From contig NZ_CP126980.1 of assembly GCF_030252345.1 (NCBI RefSeq), positions 1,751,501-1,815,500 on the forward strand: a DNA stretch of 64,000 nucleotides, read 5' to 3'. Source of the DNA: Actinoplanes oblitus (GTDB lineage Bacteria > Actinomycetota > Actinomycetes > Mycobacteriales > Micromonosporaceae). The position numbers and the translations under genes were made by a program. Of the stretch, positions 28,085 to 36,344 are shown piece after piece. The notes under the pieces are model-generated. The model ran no database searches. It was given only the letters and a program-made list of their open reading frames with translations, and was not told where the DNA came from. Position 1 is the stretch's first letter, and each line of letters opens with the position of its first letter.

Positions 28085-29428
28085 GTGCACGACTCCCCGG
28101 ACCCGGGCGACCGCCGCGACGCCGTCTGCGTCGTGGGTGCCGGCGCCAGCGGCCTCGCCGCCGTCAAGAACCTGCGTGAGCTCGGCTTCCAGGTGGACTG
28201 CTACGAGCGGGAGACCGCCGTCGGCGGCGCCTGGAACTGGCGGCACGACCGCAGCCCGATGTATGCCGGCACCCACCTGATCTCGTCCCGGCCGCTCACC
28301 GAGTTCCCCGACTTCCCGATGCCGGACAGCTGGCCCGACTATCCGCACCACAGCCAGGTGCTCAGCTACCTGGAGCGGTACTCCGCGCACTTCGGCCTGG
28401 GTGAGCACATCTGGTTCGGGATGGAGGTGGTCTCGGCGGTGCCGCTCGAGGCCGGCGGCTGGGAGGTGACCACCCGGTCCATCGGTGGCGGTTCGTCCCG
28501 CACGTCGCGGTACGCCGCGCTGGTGGTGGCCAACGGGCACAACTGGGATCCGCGGCGGCCGTCGATCCCCGGGGAGTTCCGGGGACGGGTGCTGCACGCC
28601 TCGGCGTACAAGGACCCGTCGTTGCTGCGCGGCCGCAAGGTCCTGGTGATCGGCGGCGGCAACACCGGCTGCGACATCGCCGTGGAGGCCGCCCAGCAGG
28701 CCGGCCAGGTGTGGCATTCGACCCGGCGCGGTTACTGGTACGCCCCCAAGTACCTCCTCGGCCGCCCCGCCGACCAGGTCAACGACCGGCTGCTGCGGTG
28801 GCGGCTGCCGCTGCCGGCGCGGCAGTGGCTGTATCGCCGGGCGGTGCGGCTGACCACCGGCGACCTGACCCGGTTCGGGCTGCCGGAACCGGACCACCAG
28901 CCGTACGAGAGTCACCCGATCGTCAACAGCCAGCTGCCGTACTACCTGGGCCACGGCCGGATCACGCCGGTGCCGGACGTGACGTCGTTCGACGGGCCGG
29001 AGGTCGAACTGGCCGACGGCCGGCGGATCGAGCCGGACCTGGTGATCACCGCTACCGGTTACCGCCCGCGCTTCGAGTTCCTCGACCCCGGGCTGCTCGA
29101 CGCCGACGAGCACGGCCGCCCCGACCTGCACCTGCACACCTTCGCCCGGAAGAACCCGACGCTCGCGGTGATCGGCCTGGTGCAGCCGGACGCCGGGGTG
29201 TTCCCGCTGGCCCACTGGCAGAGCGTGGCGGCCGCGCGCTGGCTGCGGCTGCGCCAGACCGACCCGGCCCGGGCCGCCGAGGTGCAGCGCACCGAGTCGG
29301 CCAAGCCGCTCGCCTCCTGGTCGCGGCGCCGGGTGGTGAAGACCGAGCGGCACTGGTTCGAGGTGGACCACGTCGACTACCTCCGCTCGCTGGAAAGCCT
29401 GCTCAACGAGATGGAGCCGGTCGCGTGA
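28085..29428 (+). CDS. Flavin-containing monooxygenase (FMO/BVMO class B)
   Basis: A 447-residue class B flavoprotein monooxygenase. The FAD-binding GAGASG is at about residues 18-23. The FMO signature FRGRVLHASAYKD (F-x-G-x3-H-x3-Y) is at about 164. The NADPH-binding GGGNTG is at about 190, and an ATGYRP motif near residue 325 is also typical. Such enzymes oxidise N- or S-containing compounds or ketones; the substrate cannot be told. The start is GTG at 28085. The stop overlaps the next gene by four bases (GTGA), so the monooxygenase and the hydrolase-like protein are produced together. Confidence 0.9.
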   Translation: MHDSPDPGDRRDAVCVVGAGASGLAAVKNLRELGFQVDCYERETAVGGAWNWRHDRSPMYAGTHLISSRPLTEFPDFPMPDSWPDYPHHSQVLSYLERYSAHFGLGEHIWFGMEVVSAVPLEAGGWEVTTRSIGGGSSRTSRYAALVVANGHNWDPRRPSIPGEFRGRVLHASAYKDPSLLRGRKVLVIGGGNTGCDIAVEAAQQAGQVWHSTRRGYWYAPKYLLGRPADQVNDRLLRWRLPLPARQWLYRRAVRLTTGDLTRFGLPEPDHQPYESHPIVNSQLPYYLGHGRITPVPDVTSFDGPEVELADGRRIEPDLVITATGYRPRFEFLDPGLLDADEHGRPDLHLHTFARKNPTLAVIGLVQPDAGVFPLAHWQSVAAARWLRLRQTDPARAAEVQRTESAKPLASWSRRRVVKTERHWFEVDHVDYLRSLESLLNEMEPVA

Positions 29429-30030
29429 CCGCTTTTGATCTGCTGCGGTTCAGGGACTGGACCGATCCGGTGCCGCCCGCCGCGCGGGAGGTCGTGTCGT
29501 TGCCGCCGGACGAGGAGCGGGGCCGGCCGCCGGTGCTGTTCGTGCCGGGCCACCGGCACGGCGCCGCGGTCTTCGCCGAGCACTGGCTGCCGCGGACGGC
29601 CGGGCGCGGCTTCCCGGCGCACGCGCTCACCCCGCGCCCCGGTGGCGACCTGCGCGCGCGGGCGCACGACGTGGTGCAGACCGCCGCCGGGCTGCCCCGC
29701 CAGACGGTGCTGGTCGGGCACGGGACCGGCGCGGCGGCCGTGGCCCAGGCGCTGGGCCGCTACCCGGCCCGGGCGGCGGTGCTGGTGGCACCGGTGCTCG
29801 GCGGCTGGCGCCGGACCGTCCCGCCGCGCCCGGTCGGCGCGCCGCCGGTGCTGGTGGTGGGCAGCCCGGACGACCGGGTGGTGGCCGGCAAGGCGCTGGA
29901 CCGGGCGGCCGCCGGGTACGGCGAGGCGCCGCTGATGTTCCCCGGCATGGGCCACGACATGATGCTGGAGGACAGCTGGGCCGAGCCGATCGACGCGATC
30001 CTGGACTGGCTGGAGAAACTAGTTCGGTAG
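29425..30030 (+). CDS. Alpha/beta-hydrolase-fold protein lacking the catalytic Ser
   Basis: A 201-residue alpha/beta hydrolase. The oxyanion region PVLFVPGHRHGAAVF, the acid Asp in GSPDDRVV (D149/150) and the His in GMGHDMM (H177) are all in place. The nucleophile elbow reads GHGTG instead of GHSxG, with GGG coding for Gly at the Ser position (residue 100). It is translationally coupled to the upstream FMO. It may be a non-hydrolytic partner or lyase-like protein; a read error at this codon would be the trivial explanation. The last 12 bases overlap the convergent otsA gene. Confidence 0.85.
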   Translation: MTAFDLLRFRDWTDPVPPAAREVVSLPPDEERGRPPVLFVPGHRHGAAVFAEHWLPRTAGRGFPAHALTPRPGGDLRARAHDVVQTAAGLPRQTVLVGHGTGAAAVAQALGRYPARAAVLVAPVLGGWRRTVPPRPVGAPPVLVVGSPDDRVVAGKALDRAAAGYGEAPLMFPGMGHDMMLEDSWAEPIDAILDWLEKLVR

Positions 30031-31428
30031 TCGCTGGGCCAGCCTGCCGGTGTGGTCCAGCGCGGTCAGGTAGGCCCGCGCCCACGCGTAGATGTCGTGC
30101 TCGGCCAGGTGCCGCCGCATCGCGCCCATCCGGGCCCGCAGGTCGGCCGGGTCCGCCTCCAGCGCCCGCAGCAGGGTCTGCTTGAGCCCGTCCAGGTCGT
30201 GCGGGTTCACCAGGAACGCCGTGGACAGCTCGGCGGCCGCCCCGGCGAACTCGCTGAGCACCAGGGCGCCCGACCCGTCCCCGCGGGCCGCCACGAACTC
30301 CTTGGCGACCAGGTTCATGCCGTCCCGCAGCGGGGTCACCACCATCACGTCGGCGGCCCGGTAGAGCGCTGCCAGCTGCGCCCGGTCGAACGGCTGGTTC
30401 AGGTAGTGGATGGCCGGCTCGCCGACCCGGCCGTACTCGCCGTTGATCCGGCCGACCTCGCCCTCGATCCGGTCCCGCAGGTCGCGGTAGCTCTCCACCC
30501 GTTCCCGGCTGGGCACCGCCACCTGCACCAGCACGGTGTCCCGCACCTTCACGTCGCCGTCCCGCAGCAGCTCCCGGTACGCCGTCAGCCGGTGCTCGAT
30601 CCCCTTCGTGTAGTCCAGCCGGTCCACGCTGAGCAGCACCCGTTTCGACTCGCCCAGGTCGTGCCGCAGCTGGCCGGCGTGCGCCACCACGTCCGGCCGG
30701 GTGGCCAGCGCGGACATCTCGGACACGTCGATGGAGACCGGGAACGCCCCGGTCCGCACGGTCCGGGGGCCGACGTGGATGGCGTGGTCGGCGGCCTCGG
30801 CGCCGAGCAGTTTGCGCGCCAGCTGGGCCAGGTTGTGCGCGGCCTGCTCACGCTGGAAGCCGACCAGGTCCGCGCCGAGCATCCCGTGCAGCAGTTCGAC
30901 CCGGCGGGGCAGCTGCATGAACAGCTCGGGCGGCGGGAACGGGATGTGCATGAAGAAGCCGATCAGCAGGTCCGGCCGCAGCTCCCGGAGCATCCGCGGC
31001 AGCAGCTGGAGGTGGTAGTCCTGCACCCAGACCGCGGCGTGCCGGCCGGCCACCTCGGCGGCGGCCTCGGCGAACCGCTGGTTGACCGCCCGGTAGGTGT
31101 CCCACCACTCGCGCTGGAAGACCGGCTGCTGCACGGCGTCGTGGTACAGCGGCCAGAGCGTGGAGTTGGCGAATCCCTCGTAGTAGCCGCGCTGCTCGTC
31201 GGCGGTCAGCGCGACCGGCCGTAACCGCACGCTGCCGACGTTCGGTAACCGGGGTCCGGGACCGCCGCCCCAGCCCACCCAGGTGGCCGGTGCCTGCTGG
31301 AGGATGGTGTGCAGAGCGCCGGTGAGCCCACCCGGGCTGCGCCGCCACTCGCAGGCGCCGTCCGGCGCGGCGTTGTCATCGAGCGGCAGACGGTTGGCGA
31401 CGACCACGAGCGAACGACGAGGCATCAC
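30019..31428 (-). CDS. otsA: Alpha,alpha-trehalose-6-phosphate synthase (GT20)
   Basis: A 469-residue retaining GT-B enzyme that makes trehalose-6-phosphate from UDP-glucose (or GDP-glucose) and glucose-6-phosphate. The N-loop VVANRLP and SPGGLTGALHTIL, VWVQDYHLQLLPRMLRE, GFFMHIPFPPPELF, SVDRLDYTKGIEHRL and the C-terminal TPLRDGMNLVAKEFVAA are all present. No otsB phosphatase is in the window. Its 3' end overlaps the convergent hydrolase gene by 12 bases. Trehalose serves osmotic and spore protection in these bacteria. Confidence 0.95.
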   Translation of the reverse strand: MMPRRSLVVVANRLPLDDNAAPDGACEWRRSPGGLTGALHTILQQAPATWVGWGGGPGPRLPNVGSVRLRPVALTADEQRGYYEGFANSTLWPLYHDAVQQPVFQREWWDTYRAVNQRFAEAAAEVAGRHAAVWVQDYHLQLLPRMLRELRPDLLIGFFMHIPFPPPELFMQLPRRVELLHGMLGADLVGFQREQAAHNLAQLARKLLGAEAADHAIHVGPRTVRTGAFPVSIDVSEMSALATRPDVVAHAGQLRHDLGESKRVLLSVDRLDYTKGIEHRLTAYRELLRDGDVKVRDTVLVQVAVPSRERVESYRDLRDRIEGEVGRINGEYGRVGEPAIHYLNQPFDRAQLAALYRAADVMVVTPLRDGMNLVAKEFVAARGDGSGALVLSEFAGAAAELSTAFLVNPHDLDGLKQTLLRALEADPADLRARMGAMRRHLAEHDIYAWARAYLTALDHTGRLAQRLPN

Positions 31429-31495
31429 CGTAGGTTACCGGCAGAACACCGATGTTTGTCGATGCGGCAGCAGTGCGGAACGCGATGTGACCGGT

Positions 31496-32275
31496 TCAGA
31501 CCACGGCGCCGTCGTCGAACTCGTCGTCGTCGTCGCCCGAGCGCAGCCGCCACACCAGTGTCGCCGCGCCGCCGACGATCGCCGCGAAGCCGAAGACCAT
31601 CACGACCGTCGAGTCGATCGGGCGAATCAGGCTGGGGAACAGGAACAGCACGAAGCCGAAGATCACCCCGAGGACGCCGGCCACGGCGTACTTCGAGATG
31701 TGCGGCAGCGGTGGGGGAGGCGGCGGGACGTAGCGCTCCTCCTCGTCGTCGTCCTCTTTCGCCTCGGGGTAGTCGAAGGGGTCGACGATCGGGTGGAAGA
31801 CCAGCTCGGCCGGCTTGTCGGTGCGCCGCCTGGCGGGCGGGGGATCGGGCTGCTCCGGCCGGCTGGTGCCCTCGGCCTCCGGCCACGGCGCCGTCTCGGG
31901 GTCGACGGTGGTGTGGAAGCCGGCGATGATCTTGTCCCACTCGGCGTCCACCTCGGCCTGCGGCCGCGGCTGCGGCTGCGGCGCGGCGGGCGGCGTGGCC
32001 GGCTGACCGCCGGTCACCTGGTGGAGATGCTCGCGCGCGGTCTCCAGATGCGTCCGGTCCACGTAGAGCCGATCGATCGGCCGGGCCGGCAGGGTGGTCG
32101 CCCGCAGGATCGGGTTGAGATCCGCCGTGGGTTGCAGATAGGCCGCGATGCCGCCGGCCGCGAGCACGTCGAGAAGGTGCTCACCGACGCGTGGATCCAC
32201 GTCGCCCGCGACCGCGTAGTCGGACGCGTCGAGCCCGTTGTCCCGCCGCCCGCGACGGGCACCGCCCGCTGTCAC
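31496..32275 (-). CDS. Conserved actinobacterial membrane protein with acidic C-terminus, function unknown
   Basis: A 259-residue protein, taking the GTG at 32275 (TAGGARRGRRDNGLD). The N-terminal part (DPRVGEHLLDVLAAGGIAAYLQPTADL) looks like a small alpha/beta domain that may sense or bind something. A Pro-rich linker, a second acidic and Pro-rich stretch (DDDEEERYVPPPPPP) and two membrane helices follow (residues about 190-245), ending in SGDDDDEFDDGAVV. Proteins of this layout sit beside the PlsC gene in other actinobacteria. No enzymatic motif is seen. Confidence 0.75.
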   Translation of the reverse strand: MTAGGARRGRRDNGLDASDYAVAGDVDPRVGEHLLDVLAAGGIAAYLQPTADLNPILRATTLPARPIDRLYVDRTHLETAREHLHQVTGGQPATPPAAPQPQPRPQAEVDAEWDKIIAGFHTTVDPETAPWPEAEGTSRPEQPDPPPARRRTDKPAELVFHPIVDPFDYPEAKEDDDEEERYVPPPPPPLPHISKYAVAGVLGVIFGFVLFLFPSLIRPIDSTVVMVFGFAAIVGGAATLVWRLRSGDDDDEFDDGAVV

Positions 32276-32417
32276 CGATGCACACCCCCCTCGCCGACCG
32301 TGCCTTGAATGGTGACACGGCATGCGCCTGTTGCGGGAGTGCGTTGTGGCGTGCCGCCCCCGCTTCGTACCCTTCTTGCGCCCCGGGACGCCGGCGGCAT
32401 CCGCTGAAAGGACGGCA

Positions 32418-33098
32418 GTGTTCTACTGGCTGCTCAAGTTGGTGGTCCTCGGACCCTTGCTGAAGCTCGTCTTCCGCCCCAAGGTCGAGGGCCTGGCGAA
32501 CGTGCCACGGTCCGGCCCGGTGATCCTGGCCTGCAACCATCTCTCGTTCTCCGACTCGATCTTCACTCCATTGGTGATGAAGCGGAAAGTGACCTTCGTC
32601 GCCAAAGCTGAATACTTCACCGGCAAGGGGATCAAGGGCTGGTTCTCGCGGATGTTCTTCGTCGGCGCCGGGACCATCCCGGTGGACCGTTCGGGTGGTG
32701 AGGCCGCCCAGGCGGCGCTGAACACCCTGCTGCGGGTGCTGCGCGAGGGCAACGTCGCCGGCATCTATCCGGAGGGCACCCGTTCGCCGGACGGGCGGCT
32801 CTACCGCGGCAAGACCGGGGTGGCCCGGCTGGCCCTGGAGAGCGGCGCCGTCGTCGTCCCGGTGGCCCTGCTGAACACCGATGAGATCCAGCCGACCGGC
32901 CGGCTGATCCCCACCGTGAAGCGGGTCCGGATGCGGATCGGCAAGCCGCTCGACTTCTCCCGGTACGCCGACTCGCGCGGCGACCGGTTCGTCGAGCGGG
33001 CCATCACCGACGAGATCATGTTCGAGCTGATGGCCCTCTCCGGCCGCGAGTACGTCGACGTCTACGCCGCGAAGCTCAAAGAGGTCCAGCCCGCCTGA
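32418..33098 (+). CDS. 1-acyl-sn-glycerol-3-phosphate acyltransferase (PlsC-like, Rv2182c type)
   Basis: A 226-residue membrane-associated acyltransferase of phospholipid synthesis. The catalytic motif appears as NHLSFSDS (H-x4-D), followed by KGWFSRMFFVGAGTIPVDRSGGEA and the substrate-binding IYPEGTRSPDG. An N-terminal hydrophobic segment (FYWLLKLVVLGPLLKLVF) anchors it. The GTG at 32418 has GAAAGGA upstream. Rv2182c, its mycobacterial counterpart, lies in the same region and is implicated in glycerophospholipid/PIM metabolism. Confidence 0.9.
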   Translation: MFYWLLKLVVLGPLLKLVFRPKVEGLANVPRSGPVILACNHLSFSDSIFTPLVMKRKVTFVAKAEYFTGKGIKGWFSRMFFVGAGTIPVDRSGGEAAQAALNTLLRVLREGNVAGIYPEGTRSPDGRLYRGKTGVARLALESGAVVVPVALLNTDEIQPTGRLIPTVKRVRMRIGKPLDFSRYADSRGDRFVERAITDEIMFELMALSGREYVDVYAAKLKEVQPA

Positions 33099-33122
33099 CG
33101 GGTCCGCCCGGGTCGGTCGCCG

Positions 33123-33217
33123 CCGCTTTCCGGTACGCCCGGAGCACTGTCCCGTGGCCGGTCCGCGCCCCCTCGCGCGGGACCGCCACGGGACGCTCGA
33201 GGCGTACCGGAAAGCGG
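33123..33217. terminator. Large bidirectional hairpin between plsC-like and crp-like genes
   Basis: Nested perfect arms: CCGCTTTCCGGTACGCC (33123-33139) with its complement at 33201-33217, GTCCCGTGGC (33149-33158) with GCCACGGGAC (33185-33194), then CGGTCC with GGACCG. It lies between convergent genes. The left half recurs at 41837-41872. Confidence 0.8.
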
Positions 33218-33230
33218 GTTTGATCCTGGG

Positions 33231-33917
33231 TCAGTTCATGCCGGCGCGGCGTTTGAGCGCCTGCACGTCGGTGACCACGATCCGGCGGCCCTCGGTGCGC
33301 AGCCAGCCGCGGTTGGCGAACGAGCCGATCGCCTGGTTCACGCTCTGCCGCGAGCCACCGGCCATCTCGGCCAGCTGGCTCTGGTTCAGCTCGATGGTGA
33401 TCATCGGCGCCTGGCTCTCCCCGGAGAGGCGCACCAGGGTCTTGGCGACCCGCCCGGGCAGGTCCAGGAAGACATGATCCGCGTTCTGCTCGGTGAGCCG
33501 GCGGATCAGCCCCCCGACCGATCGCATCACCGCGTCCAGGATGCGCGGATTGGAGTGCACCAGGTCCATGAAGGCGGCCCGGGACAGCGACAGCGCCTGG
33601 GAGTCCTCGATGGCCTCGGCCGAGGCGCTGCGGGTGGACGCGTCCAGCAGCGACACCTCGCCCAGCACGTCCGGTGGTCGGACCACGGTGAGCACGGCGC
33701 GCTCACCGGTCGGCGCGGTGCGGAAGACCGCCACCGCGCCTCGTTTCATGATGATCAGGGAATCCCCCGGGTCGTGCTCGACGAAGAGGATCTGTCCTTT
33801 CCGGTAGTGACGCGGAACCGCTGTGGCGATGACCCGCTGTCGGACATCCGGCTCCAGCCCGGCGAACATCTCCACGCCGGTAAGCGCGTCGCCGGAATCC
33901 GGCATGCGATGGTCCAC
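33231..33917 (-). CDS. Crp/Fnr-family transcriptional regulator
   Basis: A 228-residue regulator. A cyclic-nucleotide-binding beta-barrel spans about residues 15-130 (RKGQILFVEHDPGDSLIIMKRGAVAVF and the phosphate-cassette-like GEVSLLDASTRSASAEA). The C-terminal winged helix is ELNQSQLAEMAGGSRQSVNQAIGSFANRGWLRTEGRRIVV in pattern. The cassette lacks the classic GELAL/RTAT of strong cAMP binders, so the ligand is uncertain. It ends against a large hairpin. The 235-base gap upstream to the divergent gene is comparatively AT-rich and may hold promoters. Confidence 0.9.
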   Translation of the reverse strand: MDHRMPDSGDALTGVEMFAGLEPDVRQRVIATAVPRHYRKGQILFVEHDPGDSLIIMKRGAVAVFRTAPTGERAVLTVVRPPDVLGEVSLLDASTRSASAEAIEDSQALSLSRAAFMDLVHSNPRILDAVMRSVGGLIRRLTEQNADHVFLDLPGRVAKTLVRLSGESQAPMITIELNQSQLAEMAGGSRQSVNQAIGSFANRGWLRTEGRRIVVTDVQALKRRAGMN

Positions 33918-34152
33918 GGCGTTATCCCTCCCCCAGGGGGACCGCGTCGACCCCGGCCGGCGTCGGCCCCACGACGCGAACGATCACTCTTAGCACACAG
34001 CACGCTTCGAACGCCATTTCTACACCGGACATCGACACATGCCTTGTCAGATCATGTCCCTTCCGTCGCTTTCTGTAAACACCCCATCGCCTTCTGTGAT
34101 TGTCGCCCAGGGTGTCCGTCGGATTTGACTGGTGTGCCGCGATAATCCCGCG

Positions 34153-35007
34153 GTGCCGGAAGACGACATCGTGCGCACCGCTCTGCGGGAGCAGTGGCAC
34201 CTCGCCCCGACCGAGATCACCGAGCTCCCGATGGCGGTGATGTCCCGCGGCTGGGAGGTCGCCGCCGGGCCGGACCGCTACGTGGCCCGGCTCGCCGAGC
34301 ACGCGGCGCGGCTGCCGGTGGAGGCCGGGCTGGCCGCCGCGGTGCACCTGCGGGGCGTACGGATCGAGGCCGGTGAGCCGGTCCGCACCCTGGGCGGCGC
34401 GCTCACCGTGGAGACCCCGCACGGCGCGCTCGCCGTGCTGCGCCGGGTGCCCGGCCGCCACCTGGACGGCGCCGACCCGGTCGACCAGCAGTGGTGGGGC
34501 GAGCGGCTGGGCGCCGTGCACCGGGCGCTGGAAGGGTTCCGGCATCCCGGGCTGCGGCCCTGGCAGCCGGTCGACCCGGAAGCCGCGCACCTGGACGCGG
34601 AGCCCTGGCTGCGGGGCGCGGTGGCGGCGGCGGTCACCGCGGCGACCCGGCTCACGGTGACCGACCGGCTGACGTACGGGGTGCTGCACGGCGACCCGGC
34701 CCCGGAGACGTTCGTGCTGGACGCCTCGACCGGGCGGTCCGGGCTGCTGCACTGCGGCGCGTGCGGCACCGGCCCGCTGGTCTACGACGTGGCCGCCGCC
34801 GTCGTCTACGCCGGTGGCCCGGAGCGGGCGGCCGAGCTGCTCGACGGATACCGCTCGGCCGGCCCGGTGGCGGCCGACGAACTGGAGGTCGCGCTGCCGG
34901 TGCTGCTGCGGCTGCGCTGGGCGGTGCTGGCCGATCGATCGGCGCGGGTGGCCTGCGCGGCCGGGCTGGCGGCGGCGCGGGAGGCCCTGGAGTCCATGCC
35001 CGGATGA
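34153..35007 (+). CDS. Degenerate APH-type phosphotransferase
   Basis: A 284-residue aminoglycoside phosphotransferase-fold protein. The catalytic loop reads HGDPAPET (residues 179-186): His-Gly-Asp is kept, but the metal-binding Asn of HGDxxxxN is Thr186. The following DFG/DWG equivalent reads LLHCGACGTGPLVYDV, with His200 where the second metal-binding Asp should be. The N-terminal lobe is short. It may be a pseudokinase. The start is GTG at 34153. It is followed by the Rv2179c-like ribonuclease gene after 22 bases. Confidence 0.8.
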   Translation: MPEDDIVRTALREQWHLAPTEITELPMAVMSRGWEVAAGPDRYVARLAEHAARLPVEAGLAAAVHLRGVRIEAGEPVRTLGGALTVETPHGALAVLRRVPGRHLDGADPVDQQWWGERLGAVHRALEGFRHPGLRPWQPVDPEAAHLDAEPWLRGAVAAAVTAATRLTVTDRLTYGVLHGDPAPETFVLDASTGRSGLLHCGACGTGPLVYDVAAAVVYAGGPERAAELLDGYRSAGPVAADELEVALPVLLRLRWAVLADRSARVACAAGLAAAREALESMPG

Positions 35008-35029
35008 CGATGGGCGAGGATGTACCGCG

Positions 35030-35521
35030 ATGGTCTACCGCTATTTCTACGACTGTGAGTTCATCGAGGACGGCCGGCTCGTCGACCTGGTCTCGATCGG
35101 TGTCGTCGACGAGTTCGGCCGCGAGTTCTACGCGGTCAGCACCGAGTTCGACGACAGTCGCGCCGTGCCCTGGGTGCGCCGCAACGTGCTGGACAAGCTT
35201 CCATCGCCGGCCGACAAGGCGTGGCGCAGCCGGGAGCGGATCCGTGACGACCTCTACGAGTTCCTGATGGAGCCGCTGCGCGGGCGCGGCGAGCAGATGG
35301 AGCTCTGGGCGTGGTACGCGGCCTACGACCACGTGGCGCTGGCCCAGCTGTGGGGGGCGATGCCGGCCCTGCCGAGGGAGATCCCCCGGTTCACCAAGGA
35401 CCTGCGCCAGCGCTGGGACGATCTCGGGCGGCCGGCGCTGCCGGAGATGGCCGGGCGGCATGACGCGCTCGTCGACGCCCGGCACAACCTGGCCCGCTGG
35501 CAGCGGATGACCGGGTCGTAG
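35030..35521 (+). CDS. 3'-5' exoribonuclease, Rv2179c type
   Basis: A 163-residue RNase of the DEDD superfamily. The start YRYFYDCEFIEDG carries the first Asp-x-Glu pair (D8, E10). YAAYDHVALAQLWGAMP carries the middle Asp, and RHDALVDARHNLARW supplies the last acidic residue. It matches the mycobacterial Rv2179c family, which acts on single-stranded 3' overhangs of RNA. The start is ATG at 35030. In mycobacteria it also neighbours aroG. Confidence 0.9.
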   Translation: MVYRYFYDCEFIEDGRLVDLVSIGVVDEFGREFYAVSTEFDDSRAVPWVRRNVLDKLPSPADKAWRSRERIRDDLYEFLMEPLRGRGEQMELWAWYAAYDHVALAQLWGAMPALPREIPRFTKDLRQRWDDLGRPALPEMAGRHDALVDARHNLARWQRMTGS

Positions 35522-35532
35522 GGCATCGCTGA

Positions 35533-35580
35533 CGCCCGCCCCGAGCGGGTCCTGGGCTTTCGGCGCCCGCCTCGAGCGGG
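35533..35580. terminator. Pair of short repeated hairpins between convergent genes
   Basis: CGCCCGCCCCGAGCGGG and CGCCCGCCTCGAGCGGG follow each other about 30 bases apart. Each can form a five-base CCCGC/GCGGG stem. They lie between the ribonuclease and TetR gene ends. Confidence 0.45.
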
Positions 35581-35583
35581 CCC

Positions 35584-36252
35584 TCAGGCCTTCTTGGCGC
35601 GTGCCTCGATCGGGGGCACGCAGTCCTGCACGACCGCCTCGACGTCGGCCTGGGTCATCGCCGGGCCGAGGTCGCCGTTGTCCGGCCGGGCCCGCAGCCC
35701 ATCGATGATCAGCTCCAGGAACCGGCGGTAGATCTCCGGCCGGCAGCCGCTGCTGTGCTGGGCCAGATCGGTCACCGTCGCCATGATCACCGGCAGGTCG
35801 TGCAGCCCCACGTCGGCCCGCAGCGTGCCCTCGGCGTGCGCCCGGTCGATCAGCTCCTGGATCAGCGGCACCAGGTGATCGCCGACCTTGGCGAAGTGCC
35901 GCTTGTCGACGCCGACGCAGAGCGCCGCGTCGCGCAGCCCGCGGTCGACGGCGTGCATCTCGATCGACCGGCGCAGCATCATGGTCAGCCCGTCCCAGCC
36001 GGAGGGCAGCGCCAGCGCGTCCTCGGCGAGCGAGACCAGATCCTCCAGCCGGTCCGCGAAGAGCGCCTCGATCAGCGCCTCCTTGGTGGGGAACCGGCGA
36101 TAGACGGTGCCCACGCCGACCCCCGCGTGCTGCGCCACGTCATCCAGGGTCGCGGCGAACCCGCGGGCCGCGAAGACGTCGTGCGCGGCGTGCAGGATGC
36201 GCTCCCGGTTGCGCTGCGCGTCACGGCGCAGCGGGCGAGCGGTCTCGGTCAT
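35584..36252 (-). CDS. TetR-family transcriptional regulator
   Basis: A 222-residue TetR repressor. The N-terminal helix-turn-helix is RERILHAAHDVFAARGFAATLDDVAQHAGVGVGTVYRRFPTKEALIEALF in pattern (residues about 14-65). The C-terminal ligand domain is of the common actinobacterial type (SGWDGLTMMLRRSIEMHA). I take the ATG at 36252 (MTETARPLRRDA); the upstream extension would run over the operator region. It is divergent from a 14-helix MFS exporter, with two matching operators in between. Confidence 0.9.
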   Translation of the reverse strand: MTETARPLRRDAQRNRERILHAAHDVFAARGFAATLDDVAQHAGVGVGTVYRRFPTKEALIEALFADRLEDLVSLAEDALALPSGWDGLTMMLRRSIEMHAVDRGLRDAALCVGVDKRHFAKVGDHLVPLIQELIDRAHAEGTLRADVGLHDLPVIMATVTDLAQHSSGCRPEIYRRFLELIIDGLRARPDNGDLGPAMTQADVEAVVQDCVPPIEARAKKA

Positions 36253-36270
36253 GTGGCCAAGCCTACAACT

Positions 36271-36333
36271 AAGCGGAGGGAGTTCCTCAACTTCCGGTGC
36301 TAGCCTGCCGAAGTGGAGGATGTACCTCAACTT
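36271..36333. promoter_or_regulatory. Twin operators for the TetR regulator
   Basis: Two inverted repeats with the same layout: AAGCGGAGG, five bases, CCTCAACTT (36271-36293) and AAGTGGAGG, five bases, CCTCAACTT (36311-36333). Their centres are 40 bases apart. They fill the space between the divergent tetR and MFS starts. Confidence 0.75.
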
Positions 36334-36344
36334 TTTGAAAGGGC

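Noticed and set aside
33918..34152. A Crp-type TGTGA-N6-TCACA site upstream of the Crp/Fnr gene
   Set aside because: TGTGA occurs near 34096 but without a matching TCACA half at the right spacing.
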